Source: Bacteroides sp. (lineage in GTDB: Bacteria > Bacteroidota > Bacteroidia > Bacteroidales > Bacteroidaceae). From it: 35,204 bases of DNA. The DNA lies in the NCBI GenBank assembly GCA_017992695.1, contig JAGOOC010000031.1, forward strand, positions 1 to 35,204. The letters are read 5' to 3'. The notes beneath the pieces were generated by a model, which was not told the DNA's origin, ran no database searches, and saw nothing but the letters and a program-made list of their open reading frames with translations. A program made the position numbers and the translations under genes. Positions within the stretch are counted from its first letter, which is position 1, and the number at the start of each line of letters is the position of its first letter. This document shows positions 1 to 6,834 of this stretch, in pieces.

Positions 1-628
1 AGCTCATTTGCCAAGTAACAACAAAATCGGGATGAATTTGATAATGGATTAGGAATGATTGTTGCCGATCGGTGCGGTATTCATAGGCTTCGAAACACCC
101 CTGATCGGCTACGGTAAAGGGGGCGATATGCAGATGTTCTCTGAAATCAACCTCGCCAGTTTGCATGCTTTTGAACATCACCTCTTTGGCCGACCAGTGC
201 AAAAGCAAAGGCCAGGTAGTGTCGCCCCGGTAGGCTTCTATTACTTCGTCGGCTCTCATGAATTTGTGGGCAACTTTATGGATGCGTGCTCCATACTGTT
301 CGATATCAATGCCCACTTCGGAAACAGGGCTGAGAATAACGGCTACGTAGCCTTTGGTGTGCGAGATGCTAATGAAACAAGAGCGATCGGCAAGGTAGGG
401 CTTCCCACTAGGTTCGTAGGCCACTTCGACCGCTTGCCCCAACAGCCGATAGAGCAATACGCGTACAGCAAGCCACTCGAGTTTGCGATGCAACGCGGTG
501 AAACGCTGCAAGCCCACTTCGTAGGGTTCGCGCACGGGCAATAGGTTGAGCAACTCGTCAATTGTCTCCTCCATTTTCCAGATTCCCCATCGAACCGTTT
601 CTTCTTTATGCTCTAAATGAATAGCCAT
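1..628 (-). CDS. 4'-phosphopantetheinyl transferase superfamily protein (partial, C-terminus beyond window)
   Basis: This enzyme class moves the phosphopantetheine arm of CoA onto a serine of acyl or peptidyl carrier proteins. The reading frame is open from ATG at 628 to the window edge, giving 209 visible residues. Three family motifs are visible: SISHTKG (about residues 87-93), GIDIE with the metal-binding acids (106-110) and WSAKEVMFK (145-153). The ATG was chosen because an in-frame TAA lies 15 bases upstream. It sits 15 bp after the gldE stop, so the two are probably co-transcribed. The motifs make the family secure, but the carrier protein it serves (fatty acid synthase or a secondary system) cannot be told. 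The C-terminal end is not seen. Confidence 0.88.
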   Translation of the reverse strand, partial: MAIHLEHKEETVRWGIWKMEETIDELLNLLPVREPYEVGLQRFTALHRKLEWLAVRVLLYRLLGQAVEVAYEPSGKPYLADRSCFISISHTKGYVAVILSPVSEVGIDIEQYGARIHKVAHKFMRADEVIEAYRGDTTWPLLLHWSAKEVMFKSMQTGEVDFREHLHIAPFTVADQGCFEAYEYRTDRQQSFLIHYQIHPDFVVTWQMS

Positions 629-643
629 CGGCAGTACTTCAGT

Positions 644-1987
644 TTACGCTTCAGTTTGAGCAGTGGAGGGTGTCATGGCGAACTTCACCTTCAATATACG
701 ACGGTTGTCCATGGCCATAATTTCAAATTCATAAGCGTGGTACGTTACCTTCTCATGAAGCGAGGGAAATTCGCCTTTGATCTCGAGCAGCAAACCTGCC
801 AACGTGTCGGCATCTGCCGATATTTTATCGAAGTCCTCTTCGTTGGCTCCTGTTATCTTATAGAAATCGCTCAACGGTGTTTTGCCTTCAAAAACCCACG
901 TATAGTCATTGAGGGCTACATAGGTACGTTCTTCATCATCGTATTCATCGTGAATTTCGCCAACAATCTCTTCAATGATGTCTTCCATGGTCACAATGCC
1001 CGAAGTGCCGCCAAACTCATCGACTACAATGGCTATGTGTATCTTGTTGGTTTGAAAGTCGCGCAAGAGGTCATCAATCATTTTGGTTTCGGGCACAAAG
1101 TAAGCCGGACGAATGAGTGACTGCCAGCGAAAACTGTCCCCTTTGTTCACGTGGGGCAGCAGGTCTTTGATGTAGAGCACGCCCTTGATATTGTCTCGCG
1201 AACCGGAGTAAATGGGAACACGCGAATAAGAGTTCTCGACGATACAATGCATCACTTCATGAAATGAAGCACGAATATCGAGGTCGACTACGTCCAAGCG
1301 AGGAGTCATCACCTCTTTGGCTGTTTCGCCTCCAAAACGAATGATGCCTTCGAGTATGTTATTCTCTTCGGTAAGTTCTGTTCTATCGGTTAGCTCAAGC
1401 GCTTGCGAGAGTTCATCGACAGAGATGTTATGGTTTTTACGAACAACATGTTTGTTTAAGAAAGTGGTTGACCGCACCAACAAATGAGATATTGGTCGAA
1501 ACAGCTTACGCAACACGTAAATGGCTGGTGCTGCGAAACGGCAGAAAGCTAATGTTTTTTGTGCAGAATAGATTTTAGGCATAATCTCGCCAAAGAGCAA
1601 CAGCAAGAAGGTAAGCACAACCGTCATAATCAGGAACTCTGTAAAAGTGGAGGTAAAGTGAAACACCTGCAAAAAGAAGAAATTACAGAGCATAATGATC
1701 GTTACGTTCACAAAGTTATTGGTGATGAGTACCGTTGCTAAGAGGTATTCTGAATCATCCAACAAGTGACTGATCTTCTCGTCGGAGGGATGATTGCGCT
1801 CTTCGATATCATTACGATCAGATGGGGTGAGAGAGAAAAAAGCGATTTCAGATGCTGAGGCAAAGCCAGAAGCAAATAAGAGCAAGCCGGCCAGAATAAT
1901 GGCTACAATTGCTGAAAAAGAGGGTGCGGTTACAGTAACACCGCTGAAAACATCTGCCAATTGGCATAAAAAAGCGTCCGGGTCCAA
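644..1987 (-). CDS. gldE: GldE-like CNNM/CBS/CorC membrane protein
   Basis: This is a 447-residue inner-membrane protein of the CNNM-CBS-CorC family. The N-terminal third carries hydrophobic segments (around residues 22-50, 82-110 and 115-140) typical of the CNNM/DUF21 transmembrane domain. A CBS pair follows (about 210-340, including TPRLDVVDL and VVDEFGGTSGIVTMEDIIEEIVG-like sequence), then a CorC/HlyC C-terminal domain. In gliding Bacteroidota GldE is tied to gliding motility; in non-gliding Bacteroides the homologue is kept and its role is unclear, with ion transport suggested by relatives. The start appears to be TTG at 1987: an in-frame stop lies six codons upstream, and the first ATG is about 95 codons in, past the first membrane segment. 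It follows ssb after a long hairpin and precedes the phosphopantetheinyl transferase. Confidence 0.85.
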   Translation of the reverse strand: MDPDAFLCQLADVFSGVTVTAPSFSAIVAIILAGLLLFASGFASASEIAFFSLTPSDRNDIEERNHPSDEKISHLLDDSEYLLATVLITNNFVNVTIIMLCNFFFLQVFHFTSTFTEFLIMTVVLTFLLLLFGEIMPKIYSAQKTLAFCRFAAPAIYVLRKLFRPISHLLVRSTTFLNKHVVRKNHNISVDELSQALELTDRTELTEENNILEGIIRFGGETAKEVMTPRLDVVDLDIRASFHEVMHCIVENSYSRVPIYSGSRDNIKGVLYIKDLLPHVNKGDSFRWQSLIRPAYFVPETKMIDDLLRDFQTNKIHIAIVVDEFGGTSGIVTMEDIIEEIVGEIHDEYDDEERTYVALNDYTWVFEGKTPLSDFYKITGANEEDFDKISADADTLAGLLLEIKGEFPSLHEKVTYHAYEFEIMAMDNRRILKVKFAMTPSTAQTEA

Positions 1988-2016
1988 AATTTTGGTTTTT
2001 AGTTAAACAATGGTTT

Positions 2017-2068
2017 AGTCGAGAGTGATGTGCTCAAAATGTTGCTGTTGAGCACATCACTCTCGACT
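2017..2068 (-). terminator. Perfect 21-bp hairpin between ssb and gldE
   Basis: Bases 2017-2037 and 2048-2068 are exact reverse complements, leaving a 10-base loop. The hairpin starts four bases after the ssb stop codon and ends 29 bases before the TTG start of gldE. On the minus strand no run of T follows the stem, so it is not a textbook intrinsic terminator. It could be a 3' stabilising stem for ssb mRNA, a partial terminator, or a structure near the gldE start. Confidence 0.6.
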
Positions 2069-2071
2069 TAT

Positions 2072-2536
2072 TTAAAACGGTAAATCGTCTGTGGAATTGC
2101 TCTGCGCCGAAGCAACCTGGGGCTGCTGAGTTTGTGCAGTAGCTGTTTGAGGTTGTTGGGGTTGTGCAGCAGCAGCCGGCTGAGTGGCGGCAGCAGAGGC
2201 CCCTTTTGGAGTCAACATCTCCATGCTGTCAACGAAAATCTCGGTTACGTAACGTTTTGCTCCCGACTGATCGTCGTACGTGCGGGTTCTGATCTTTCCT
2301 TCCACATAGAGTTTATCTCCTTTGTGCACGTACTTCTCAGCCGTTTCGGCCAATCCACGCCACAACACAAGGTTGTGCCATTCGGTCTTTTCGGGAACCT
2401 GAGTTCCGTTTGCCAACGTATATGCTCTATCGGTTGTAGCCAACGAGAAGGAGGCTACCGCAATACCTGTGTCCAGGTATCTTACTTCGGGGTCGCGCCC
2501 AACATTTCCTAATAATATAACCTTATTCACTGACAT
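2072..2536 (-). CDS. ssb: Single-stranded DNA-binding protein
   Basis: SSB coats single-stranded DNA in replication, repair and recombination, and recruits partners through its acidic tail. The 154-residue protein opens with the OB-fold (about residues 1-108, MSVNKVILLGNVGRDPE, then WHNLVLWRGLAE and KLYVEGKIRTR). A linker rich in Ala, Gln, Thr and Pro follows (about 112-147), ending in the conserved tip DDLPF that binds partner proteins. The length and architecture are normal for bacterial SSB. The gene has its own promoter-like sequence upstream (2564-2595) and a 21-bp hairpin just after its stop. It lies 73 bp downstream of mutY, in a repair-themed pair. Confidence 0.96.
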   Translation of the reverse strand: MSVNKVILLGNVGRDPEVRYLDTGIAVASFSLATTDRAYTLANGTQVPEKTEWHNLVLWRGLAETAEKYVHKGDKLYVEGKIRTRTYDDQSGAKRYVTEIFVDSMEMLTPKGASAAATQPAAAAQPQQPQTATAQTQQPQVASAQSNSTDDLPF

Positions 2537-2563
2537 ATCATTCTAATTTAGTTGATTTTGCGT

Positions 2564-2595
2564 CAAAATTAAACAGAAATATCACACCATCCAAA
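2564..2595 (-). promoter_or_regulatory. Bacteroides-type promoter for ssb
   Basis: Read on the minus strand, TTTG (2592-2595) is followed after 20 bases by TAATTTTG (2564-2571). This matches the Bacteroides consensus TTTG at -33 and TAnnTTTG at -7. Transcription would start roughly 20 bases before the ssb ATG. Confidence 0.6.
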
Positions 2596-2609
2596 AAATG
2601 AACCAACTA

Positions 2610-3650
2610 TTATACATATTTCTCGATATAAGCATGTACCAAACGAGAGACTGCATACTGCTCCAATTCAGAACCCTGAATGCATTGATAAGCCGAAAGG
2701 GATGTGGAGGTTACGGGCAATATGACTTCGTAAAAGTTGGCATAGATAATGCGGTGAGACAAGACATGCTTCACGTTGCTGCAAACAAGGCGAACCATCG
2801 GCACCTCGCCTTCAGTAAACAGGGCCTTAAACTCGGGCAGCACCAGAAACGCCTCTTCGGAGAGTGATTCGGAGGTTTCAATCAACGGAAACTCGAATAG
2901 GTTCTTCCAGATATCTTTTTCGGTGCGTTTGCGTATATAGGTATACTCGCCCCTGCGCACATGTATATAATTGAAATAGCGGTTGGTCGTTTTCGTTTTA
3001 TGCTGCTTCACGGGCAGCTGCGACACTAAACCGTTTGACGAAGCAGAGCAGGAGTCAACCAACGGGCAAAGCAAACAGTTGGGCGACTTGGGCGTGCATT
3101 GCAGCGCACCAAAATCCATTATGGCCTGATTGTAAGTGGCGGGATCAGTTGGGTAGAGCATCTCGCTCGCTAAAGCAGCAAACAGTTTCTTGCCTTGGGT
3201 AGAGTCGATGGGCGTGTCGATGCCCAAATAGCGCGAAAGCACCCGATAAACGTTACCATCGACTACCGCATAGGGCATGTGGTAAGCAAACGAGCAGATG
3301 GCTGCGGCCGTGTACTCTCCCACCCCTTTGAGTGCGAGCACCTCGGGGTAGGTCGTTGGAAAAACACCATGCATGCTTTTGGCTGCTGCATGAAGGTTGC
3401 GGGCACGCGAATAGTAACCTAACCCTTGCCAAAACTTCAGCACCTCATCTTCATCGGCATCGGCTAGCGTCTGTACATCGGGAAAACGTTTGATAAAACG
3501 AAGAAAATAATCGTAACCTTGCGCTACACGAGTTTGCTGAAGAATAATTTCTGAAATCCAGATTAAATAAGGATCCGAGGATTCTCGCCAAGGAAGTTCA
3601 CGTTTGTGTTCTTTATACCAATTTAATAATGTTTTGCTAAAAGTATTCAT
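2610..3650 (-). CDS. mutY: A/G-specific adenine DNA glycosylase MutY
   Basis: MutY removes adenine mispaired with 8-oxoguanine or guanine in base-excision repair. The 346-residue protein has the catalytic Glu34 in SEIILQQT. A helix-hairpin-helix LKGVGEYTAAA (about 107-117) is followed by catalytic Asp131 in VDGNVYRV. The four cysteines of the iron-sulfur loop, Cys185, 192, 195 and 201, show the exact C-x6-C-x2-C-x5-C spacing. The C-terminal part (about 225-346) fits the NUDIX-like 8-oxoG recognition domain, including KHVLSHRI. All key residues are present and the length is normal. It is divergent from the HU gene across a 190-bp gap that holds promoters for both. Confidence 0.97.
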   Translation of the reverse strand: MNTFSKTLLNWYKEHKRELPWRESSDPYLIWISEIILQQTRVAQGYDYFLRFIKRFPDVQTLADADEDEVLKFWQGLGYYSRARNLHAAAKSMHGVFPTTYPEVLALKGVGEYTAAAICSFAYHMPYAVVDGNVYRVLSRYLGIDTPIDSTQGKKLFAALASEMLYPTDPATYNQAIMDFGALQCTPKSPNCLLCPLVDSCSASSNGLVSQLPVKQHKTKTTNRYFNYIHVRRGEYTYIRKRTEKDIWKNLFEFPLIETSESLSEEAFLVLPEFKALFTEGEVPMVRLVCSNVKHVLSHRIIYANFYEVILPVTSTSLSAYQCIQGSELEQYAVSRLVHAYIEKYV

Positions 3651-3688
3651 TCTATTTTATTCAGTGGAGGGATTGAGTTCAATGCCGA

Positions 3689-3696
3689 CAAAAGTA
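3689..3696 (-). promoter_or_regulatory. Possible -7 box for mutY
   Basis: On the minus strand these bases read TACTTTTG, matching TAnnTTTG, about 39 bases before the mutY ATG. A clear TTTG at -33 is not seen, so only the -7 element is supported. Confidence 0.4.
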
Positions 3697-3761
3697 GCTG
3701 TTTTCACTTTAAGAAAGCTTAAGTATGAGACTTTTTTCAAAAATTGTTCAGAATATATTTT

Positions 3762-3789
3762 TTTGAGAGCCTAAAAAGCCATATATTTG
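3762..3789 (+). promoter_or_regulatory. Bacteroides-type promoter for HU gene
   Basis: TATATTTG at 3782-3789 matches TAnnTTTG exactly. A TTTG at 3762-3765 lies 16 bases upstream, slightly short of the usual spacing. The region upstream is very AT-rich (3720-3762). The leader before the HU ATG would be about 45 bases. Confidence 0.5.
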
Positions 3790-3840
3790 CAGTCCGAAAA
3801 ATCAGATAGATCATAAGTAATAATATTTTTTTAAGGAAAA

Positions 3841-4116
3841 ATGACTAAAGCAGATATCGTAAACGAAATTACAAAGAATACGGGTATTGACAAAGCAACA
3901 GTATTGTCGACAGTTGAGGCATTTATGGATGCAGTGAAAGACTCTCTTTCTAAAGACGAGAACGTATACCTCCGCGGATTCGGAAGCTTCGTAGTAAAGA
4001 AAAGAGCTCAAAAAACAGCTCGTAATATTTCAAAAAACACTACGATCATTATCCCCGAGCATAACATCCCAGCCTTTAAGCCGGCCAAGACGTTTACACT
4101 CTCGGTAAAGAAATAA
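3841..4116 (+). CDS. HU/IHF-family DNA-binding protein
   Basis: This is a 91-residue histone-like protein that bends and compacts DNA as a dimer. The fold is visible as the N-terminal helices (MTKADIVNEITKNTGI, about residues 1-45), then the beta-saddle starting at VYLRGFGSFVVKKR (about 52-65). The DNA-binding arm (about 66-82) carries PEHNIPAFKPAK, close to the HU signature. The length is normal and the gene is complete. It is followed after 36 bp by a tiny basic ribosomal-type protein and then RNase E/G, a conserved-looking order for Bacteroides. HU or IHF-like identity within the family cannot be separated from sequence alone. Confidence 0.95.
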   Translation: MTKADIVNEITKNTGIDKATVLSTVEAFMDAVKDSLSKDENVYLRGFGSFVVKKRAQKTARNISKNTTIIIPEHNIPAFKPAKTFTLSVKK

Positions 4117-4152
4117 CAAACAAGAGTATTAACCCAATAAAATTTTGAAGCT

Positions 4153-4245
4153 ATGCCAAGCGGAAAGAAAAAGAAAAGACATAAAATGTCAACGCACAAG
4201 CGTAAAAAAAGACTAAGAAAGAATAGACATAAAAGCAAAAAATAA
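4153..4245 (+). CDS. Tiny basic AURKAIP1/COX24 (mS38)-like ribosomal protein
   Basis: This short frame encodes 30 residues starting MPSGKKKKRHKM and ending RKNRHKSKK; about two thirds of the residues are Lys, Arg or His. The pattern KKKKRHKM..THKRKKRLRKNRHK resembles the C-terminal domain of mitochondrial ribosomal protein mS38 (AURKAIP1/COX24), and small proteins of this kind are known in Bacteroidota. A role as a small ribosomal subunit protein is therefore likely but inferred. It lies 36 bp after HU and is probably co-transcribed with it. A hairpin (4274-4315) follows its stop. No Shine-Dalgarno sequence is seen. It is short enough to be skipped by automated gene callers. Confidence 0.75.
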   Translation: MPSGKKKKRHKMSTHKRKKRLRKNRHKSKK

Positions 4246-4273
4246 CTTTTAGTCTAAACTTTGGTCAAAAATG

Positions 4274-4320
4274 AAGAACAAACTTGTGAAGCGAATGTCT
4301 TTCGAGTTTGTTCTTTCTTT
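4274..4320 (+). terminator. Hairpin downstream of the small ribosomal protein gene
   Basis: Bases 4274-4284 and 4305-4315 form an 11-bp perfect stem with a 20-base loop, followed by TCTTT. It may end the HU transcript or be the first of two hairpins in the RNase E/G leader. The T-tract is weak. Confidence 0.5.
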
Positions 4321-4334
4321 AAATGGCCAATCCT

Positions 4335-4369
4335 AATGAACAATTAGTCCATTTTTTTGTTCATTTTTT
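4335..4369 (+). promoter_or_regulatory. Second hairpin in the RNase E/G leader
   Basis: Bases 4335-4343 and 4357-4365 are exact reverse complements (9 bp, 13-base loop), followed by TTTT. It lies 30 bases before the GTG start of RNase E/G. Its arms share GAACAA and TTGTTC with the upstream hairpin, so the two can pair with each other in an alternative fold. Confidence 0.5.
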
Positions 4370-4394
4370 AAACTTAAATAATTAGGAAACAACT

Positions 4395-5969
4395 GTGACG
4401 AACGAATTAGTAGTAGACGTACAACCCAAAGAAGTATCCATCGCCCTGCTTGAGGACAAGAGCTTGGTGGAACTACAAAGCGAAGGAAGAAACATCTCCT
4501 TTTCCGTGGGTAACATTTATTTAGGCCGCGTCAAGAAATTGATGCCCGGGCTAAATGCCTGTTTCGTGGATGTCGGTTACGAGAAAGATGCTTTCCTTCA
4601 TTATTTAGACCTAGGTCCTCAATTTAACTCACTCGAAAAGTTCGTAAAGCAAACGTTAAGCGACAAGAAAAAGCTGAACTCCATTACGAAGGCATCCATA
4701 CTTCCCGAACTGGATAAGGAGGGCACTATTGCCAACACCTTGAAGGTAGGACAAGAAGTGATGGTGCAGATTGTAAAGGAACCGATTTCAACCAAAGGGC
4801 CCCGATTAACTTCCGAAGTTTCATTCGCCGGAAGATACCTGGTGCTGATTCCCTTTGATGATAAGGTTTCTGTTTCTCAAAAAATTAAATCGGGCGAAGA
4901 GCGCGCACGTCTCAAACAACTACTGATGAGCATTAAACCGAGAAACTTCGGTGTGATCGTACGTACAGTGGCCGAAGGGAAACGCGTTGCCGAACTCGAC
5001 GGAGAGCTTAAAGTGCTGCTTAAACAATGGGAAGAGAGCATCGCAAAGGTGCAGAAAGTCACCAAGTACCCAACACTGATTTTTGAGGAGACAAGCCGTG
5101 CGGTAGGATTACTACGCGACCTGTTTAGCCCAACATTCGAAAATATATACGTCAATGACGAGGCGGTATACAACGAAATCAGAGACTACGTGACGCTAAT
5201 CGCCCCTGAACGGGCGGGAATTGTGAAACTGTATAAAGGATCACTTCCCATTTACGACAATTTTGGTATCACCAAGCAGATCAAAGCTTCTTTTGGTAAA
5301 ACCATCTCTTACAAGAGTGGAGCCTACCTGATTATTGAGCACACTGAGGCGCTTCACGTTGTAGACGTGAACAGCGGTAACCGCACCAAGAGCCCCAACG
5401 GACAGGAAGGTAACGCACTCGAAGTAAATTTGGGAGCAGCTGATGAGCTGGCACGCCAACTAAGACTAAGAGACATGGGAGGTATCATTGTCGTAGACTT
5501 CATTGATATGAATGAAGCCGAAAACCGTCAGAAGCTTTATGAACGTATGTGTGCCAACATGCAAAAAGACAGAGCAAGACACAACATCTTACCTTTGAGC
5601 AAATTTGGGCTGATGCAAATCACCCGCCAAAGGGTACGTCCGGCAATGGATGTAAACACGATGGAAGATTGTCCGACCTGTTTCGGCAAAGGCAAAATCA
5701 AGTCGTCCATTCTCTTTACGGACACTCTCGAGAGTAAAATTGATTATCTGGTCAACAAACTGAAGGTAAAGAAATTCTCACTGCACGTCCATCCGTACAT
5801 CGCCGCCTACATCAATCAGGGACTTATGTCGCTGAAACGTAAATGGCAGCTTAAATACGGATTAGGAATTAAGATCGTACCTAGTCAAAAACTCGCCTTT
5901 CTGGAATATACATTCTATGATATGCACGGCGAAGAGATTGACATGAAAGAGGAGATCGAAATTAAGTAA
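4395..5969 (+). CDS. rng: Ribonuclease E/G family endoribonuclease
   Basis: This 524-residue enzyme cuts single-stranded AU-rich RNA in rRNA maturation and mRNA decay. An S1-like domain lies near the N-terminus (about residues 35-130, NIYLGRVKKLMPGLNACFVDVG). The catalytic acids are visible in VDVNSGN (Asp324) and VDFIDM (Asp368). The zinc-link CPTC (Cys426 and Cys429) that holds the dimer follows at CPTCFGKGK. The length matches RNase G and Bacteroides RNase E/G, without the long C-terminal scaffold of proteobacterial RNase E. The start is GTG at 4395, giving the conserved N-terminus TNELVVDVQPKEVSIALLED. The 149-bp leader holds two hairpins, which may bear on control. A strong terminator follows directly. 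Confidence 0.95.
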   Translation: MTNELVVDVQPKEVSIALLEDKSLVELQSEGRNISFSVGNIYLGRVKKLMPGLNACFVDVGYEKDAFLHYLDLGPQFNSLEKFVKQTLSDKKKLNSITKASILPELDKEGTIANTLKVGQEVMVQIVKEPISTKGPRLTSEVSFAGRYLVLIPFDDKVSVSQKIKSGEERARLKQLLMSIKPRNFGVIVRTVAEGKRVAELDGELKVLLKQWEESIAKVQKVTKYPTLIFEETSRAVGLLRDLFSPTFENIYVNDEAVYNEIRDYVTLIAPERAGIVKLYKGSLPIYDNFGITKQIKASFGKTISYKSGAYLIIEHTEALHVVDVNSGNRTKSPNGQEGNALEVNLGAADELARQLRLRDMGGIIVVDFIDMNEAENRQKLYERMCANMQKDRARHNILPLSKFGLMQITRQRVRPAMDVNTMEDCPTCFGKGKIKSSILFTDTLESKIDYLVNKLKVKKFSLHVHPYIAAYINQGLMSLKRKWQLKYGLGIKIVPSQKLAFLEYTFYDMHGEEIDMKEEIEIK

Positions 5970-5971
5970 AA

Positions 5972-6024
5972 AAAAGAGGCTGACTACAATTGCAACGTGC
6001 ATAAATAGTCAGCCTCTTTTTTTA
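5972..6024. terminator. Bidirectional intrinsic terminator between rng and the inositol-lipid operon
   Basis: Bases 5972-5986 and 6006-6020 form a perfect 15-bp GC-containing stem with a 19-base loop. On the plus strand the stem runs into eight or so T residues; on the minus strand it runs into a run of about eight T as well. It can stop both rng and the converging operon whose last gene ends at 6096. Confidence 0.9.
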
Positions 6025-6095
6025 TCTGTTTGCTCGTTTGTGCTTGCTTAAAAGAGCAGAGCATTCAGAGCTGCGATAGTTCTCCCGCTTATTGC

Positions 6096-6821
6096 TTAGA
6101 AGAGCGCCACGGGAAGCTCTGTGAGCGAGCTGATGCAATGAACTTCACCAGCAGCCTCTTCAAAGAAACCTTTAGAGGCGGGAACCCCCTGAATGGCTTG
6201 ACACCCCAAGCTCAACGCAGGAAGGATATCATTCTTCATCGAGTCGCCTACTACCAAGACCTCTTCGGGGGCATAGCCTTGCCGGTCGAAAGCGAGTTTC
6301 CAGAGCGTCGAGTCGGGTTTACGAACACCTTCAAGAGTCGAATCTGTCAACGAAATAAAACACGAGGCAATGCCTAAATCGGTCACTACTTTCTCCAGAT
6401 TGCCATAGTAATTAGAAACCAACAACAGCGGATAATGTTGTGCAAGCTTCGCAAGCACCGGCTTCGACAACTCCACATAATGGGTAGAGAAATCGGTAAC
6501 TAAGCGAGCTGCCGTTGCCGGAAGCTGCTTCCTGTTTTCAGGAGTATCGGGTAAGATGCCACGCTCAATGAGGTTCTCAAACTGCAGGTTTGTTTTAAAA
6601 AGCTGTGTTTCGAGCAACGTGTGAAACGGTTGTACCAACTGCATACGCTCCATCATTTGCTCGGCATAAATATACGAATCGCGAAAACGTTCTGCGGTTA
6701 AATTCAAGTGCAGTTCTTCCGTGTACAAACGAATGTAGATATCCATCCAGTGCATGAAGGGCGAGTCGAGCGTTCCACCAAAGTCAAACGCAATGGCTTT
6801 TATTTTTTTGCTATCAATCAT
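6096..6821 (-). CDS. HAD-superfamily hydrolase, candidate phosphatase of the inositol-lipid operon
   Basis: This 241-residue protein has HAD fold motifs. The nucleophile Asp13 is in DFGGTL (motif I), a Ser is in LLLVSNYYG (motif II), a Lys is in VRKPDSTLW (motif III) and acids are in VVGDSMKNDI (motif IV). An alpha-helical cap fits residues 20-95. The second Asp of the usual DxDxT is Gly15, which is seen in some HAD subfamilies but often alters the chemistry. It is the last gene of the operon, 13 bp after the flippase-like gene. Its place suggests removal of phosphate from a phosphatidylinositol-phosphate-like intermediate, but this is inference; a soluble inositol-phosphate phosphatase is equally possible. 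Confidence 0.85.
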   Translation of the reverse strand: MIDSKKIKAIAFDFGGTLDSPFMHWMDIYIRLYTEELHLNLTAERFRDSYIYAEQMMERMQLVQPFHTLLETQLFKTNLQFENLIERGILPDTPENRKQLPATAARLVTDFSTHYVELSKPVLAKLAQHYPLLLVSNYYGNLEKVVTDLGIASCFISLTDSTLEGVRKPDSTLWKLAFDRQGYAPEEVLVVGDSMKNDILPALSLGCQAIQGVPASKGFFEEAAGEVHCISSLTELPVALF

Positions 6822-6834
6822 TTCTTATTTTCTA

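Noticed and set aside
59-544. 161-residue plus-strand open frame opposite the phosphopantetheinyl transferase
   Set aside because: The minus strand carries three clear family motifs over the same bases; the plus frame shows no known pattern.
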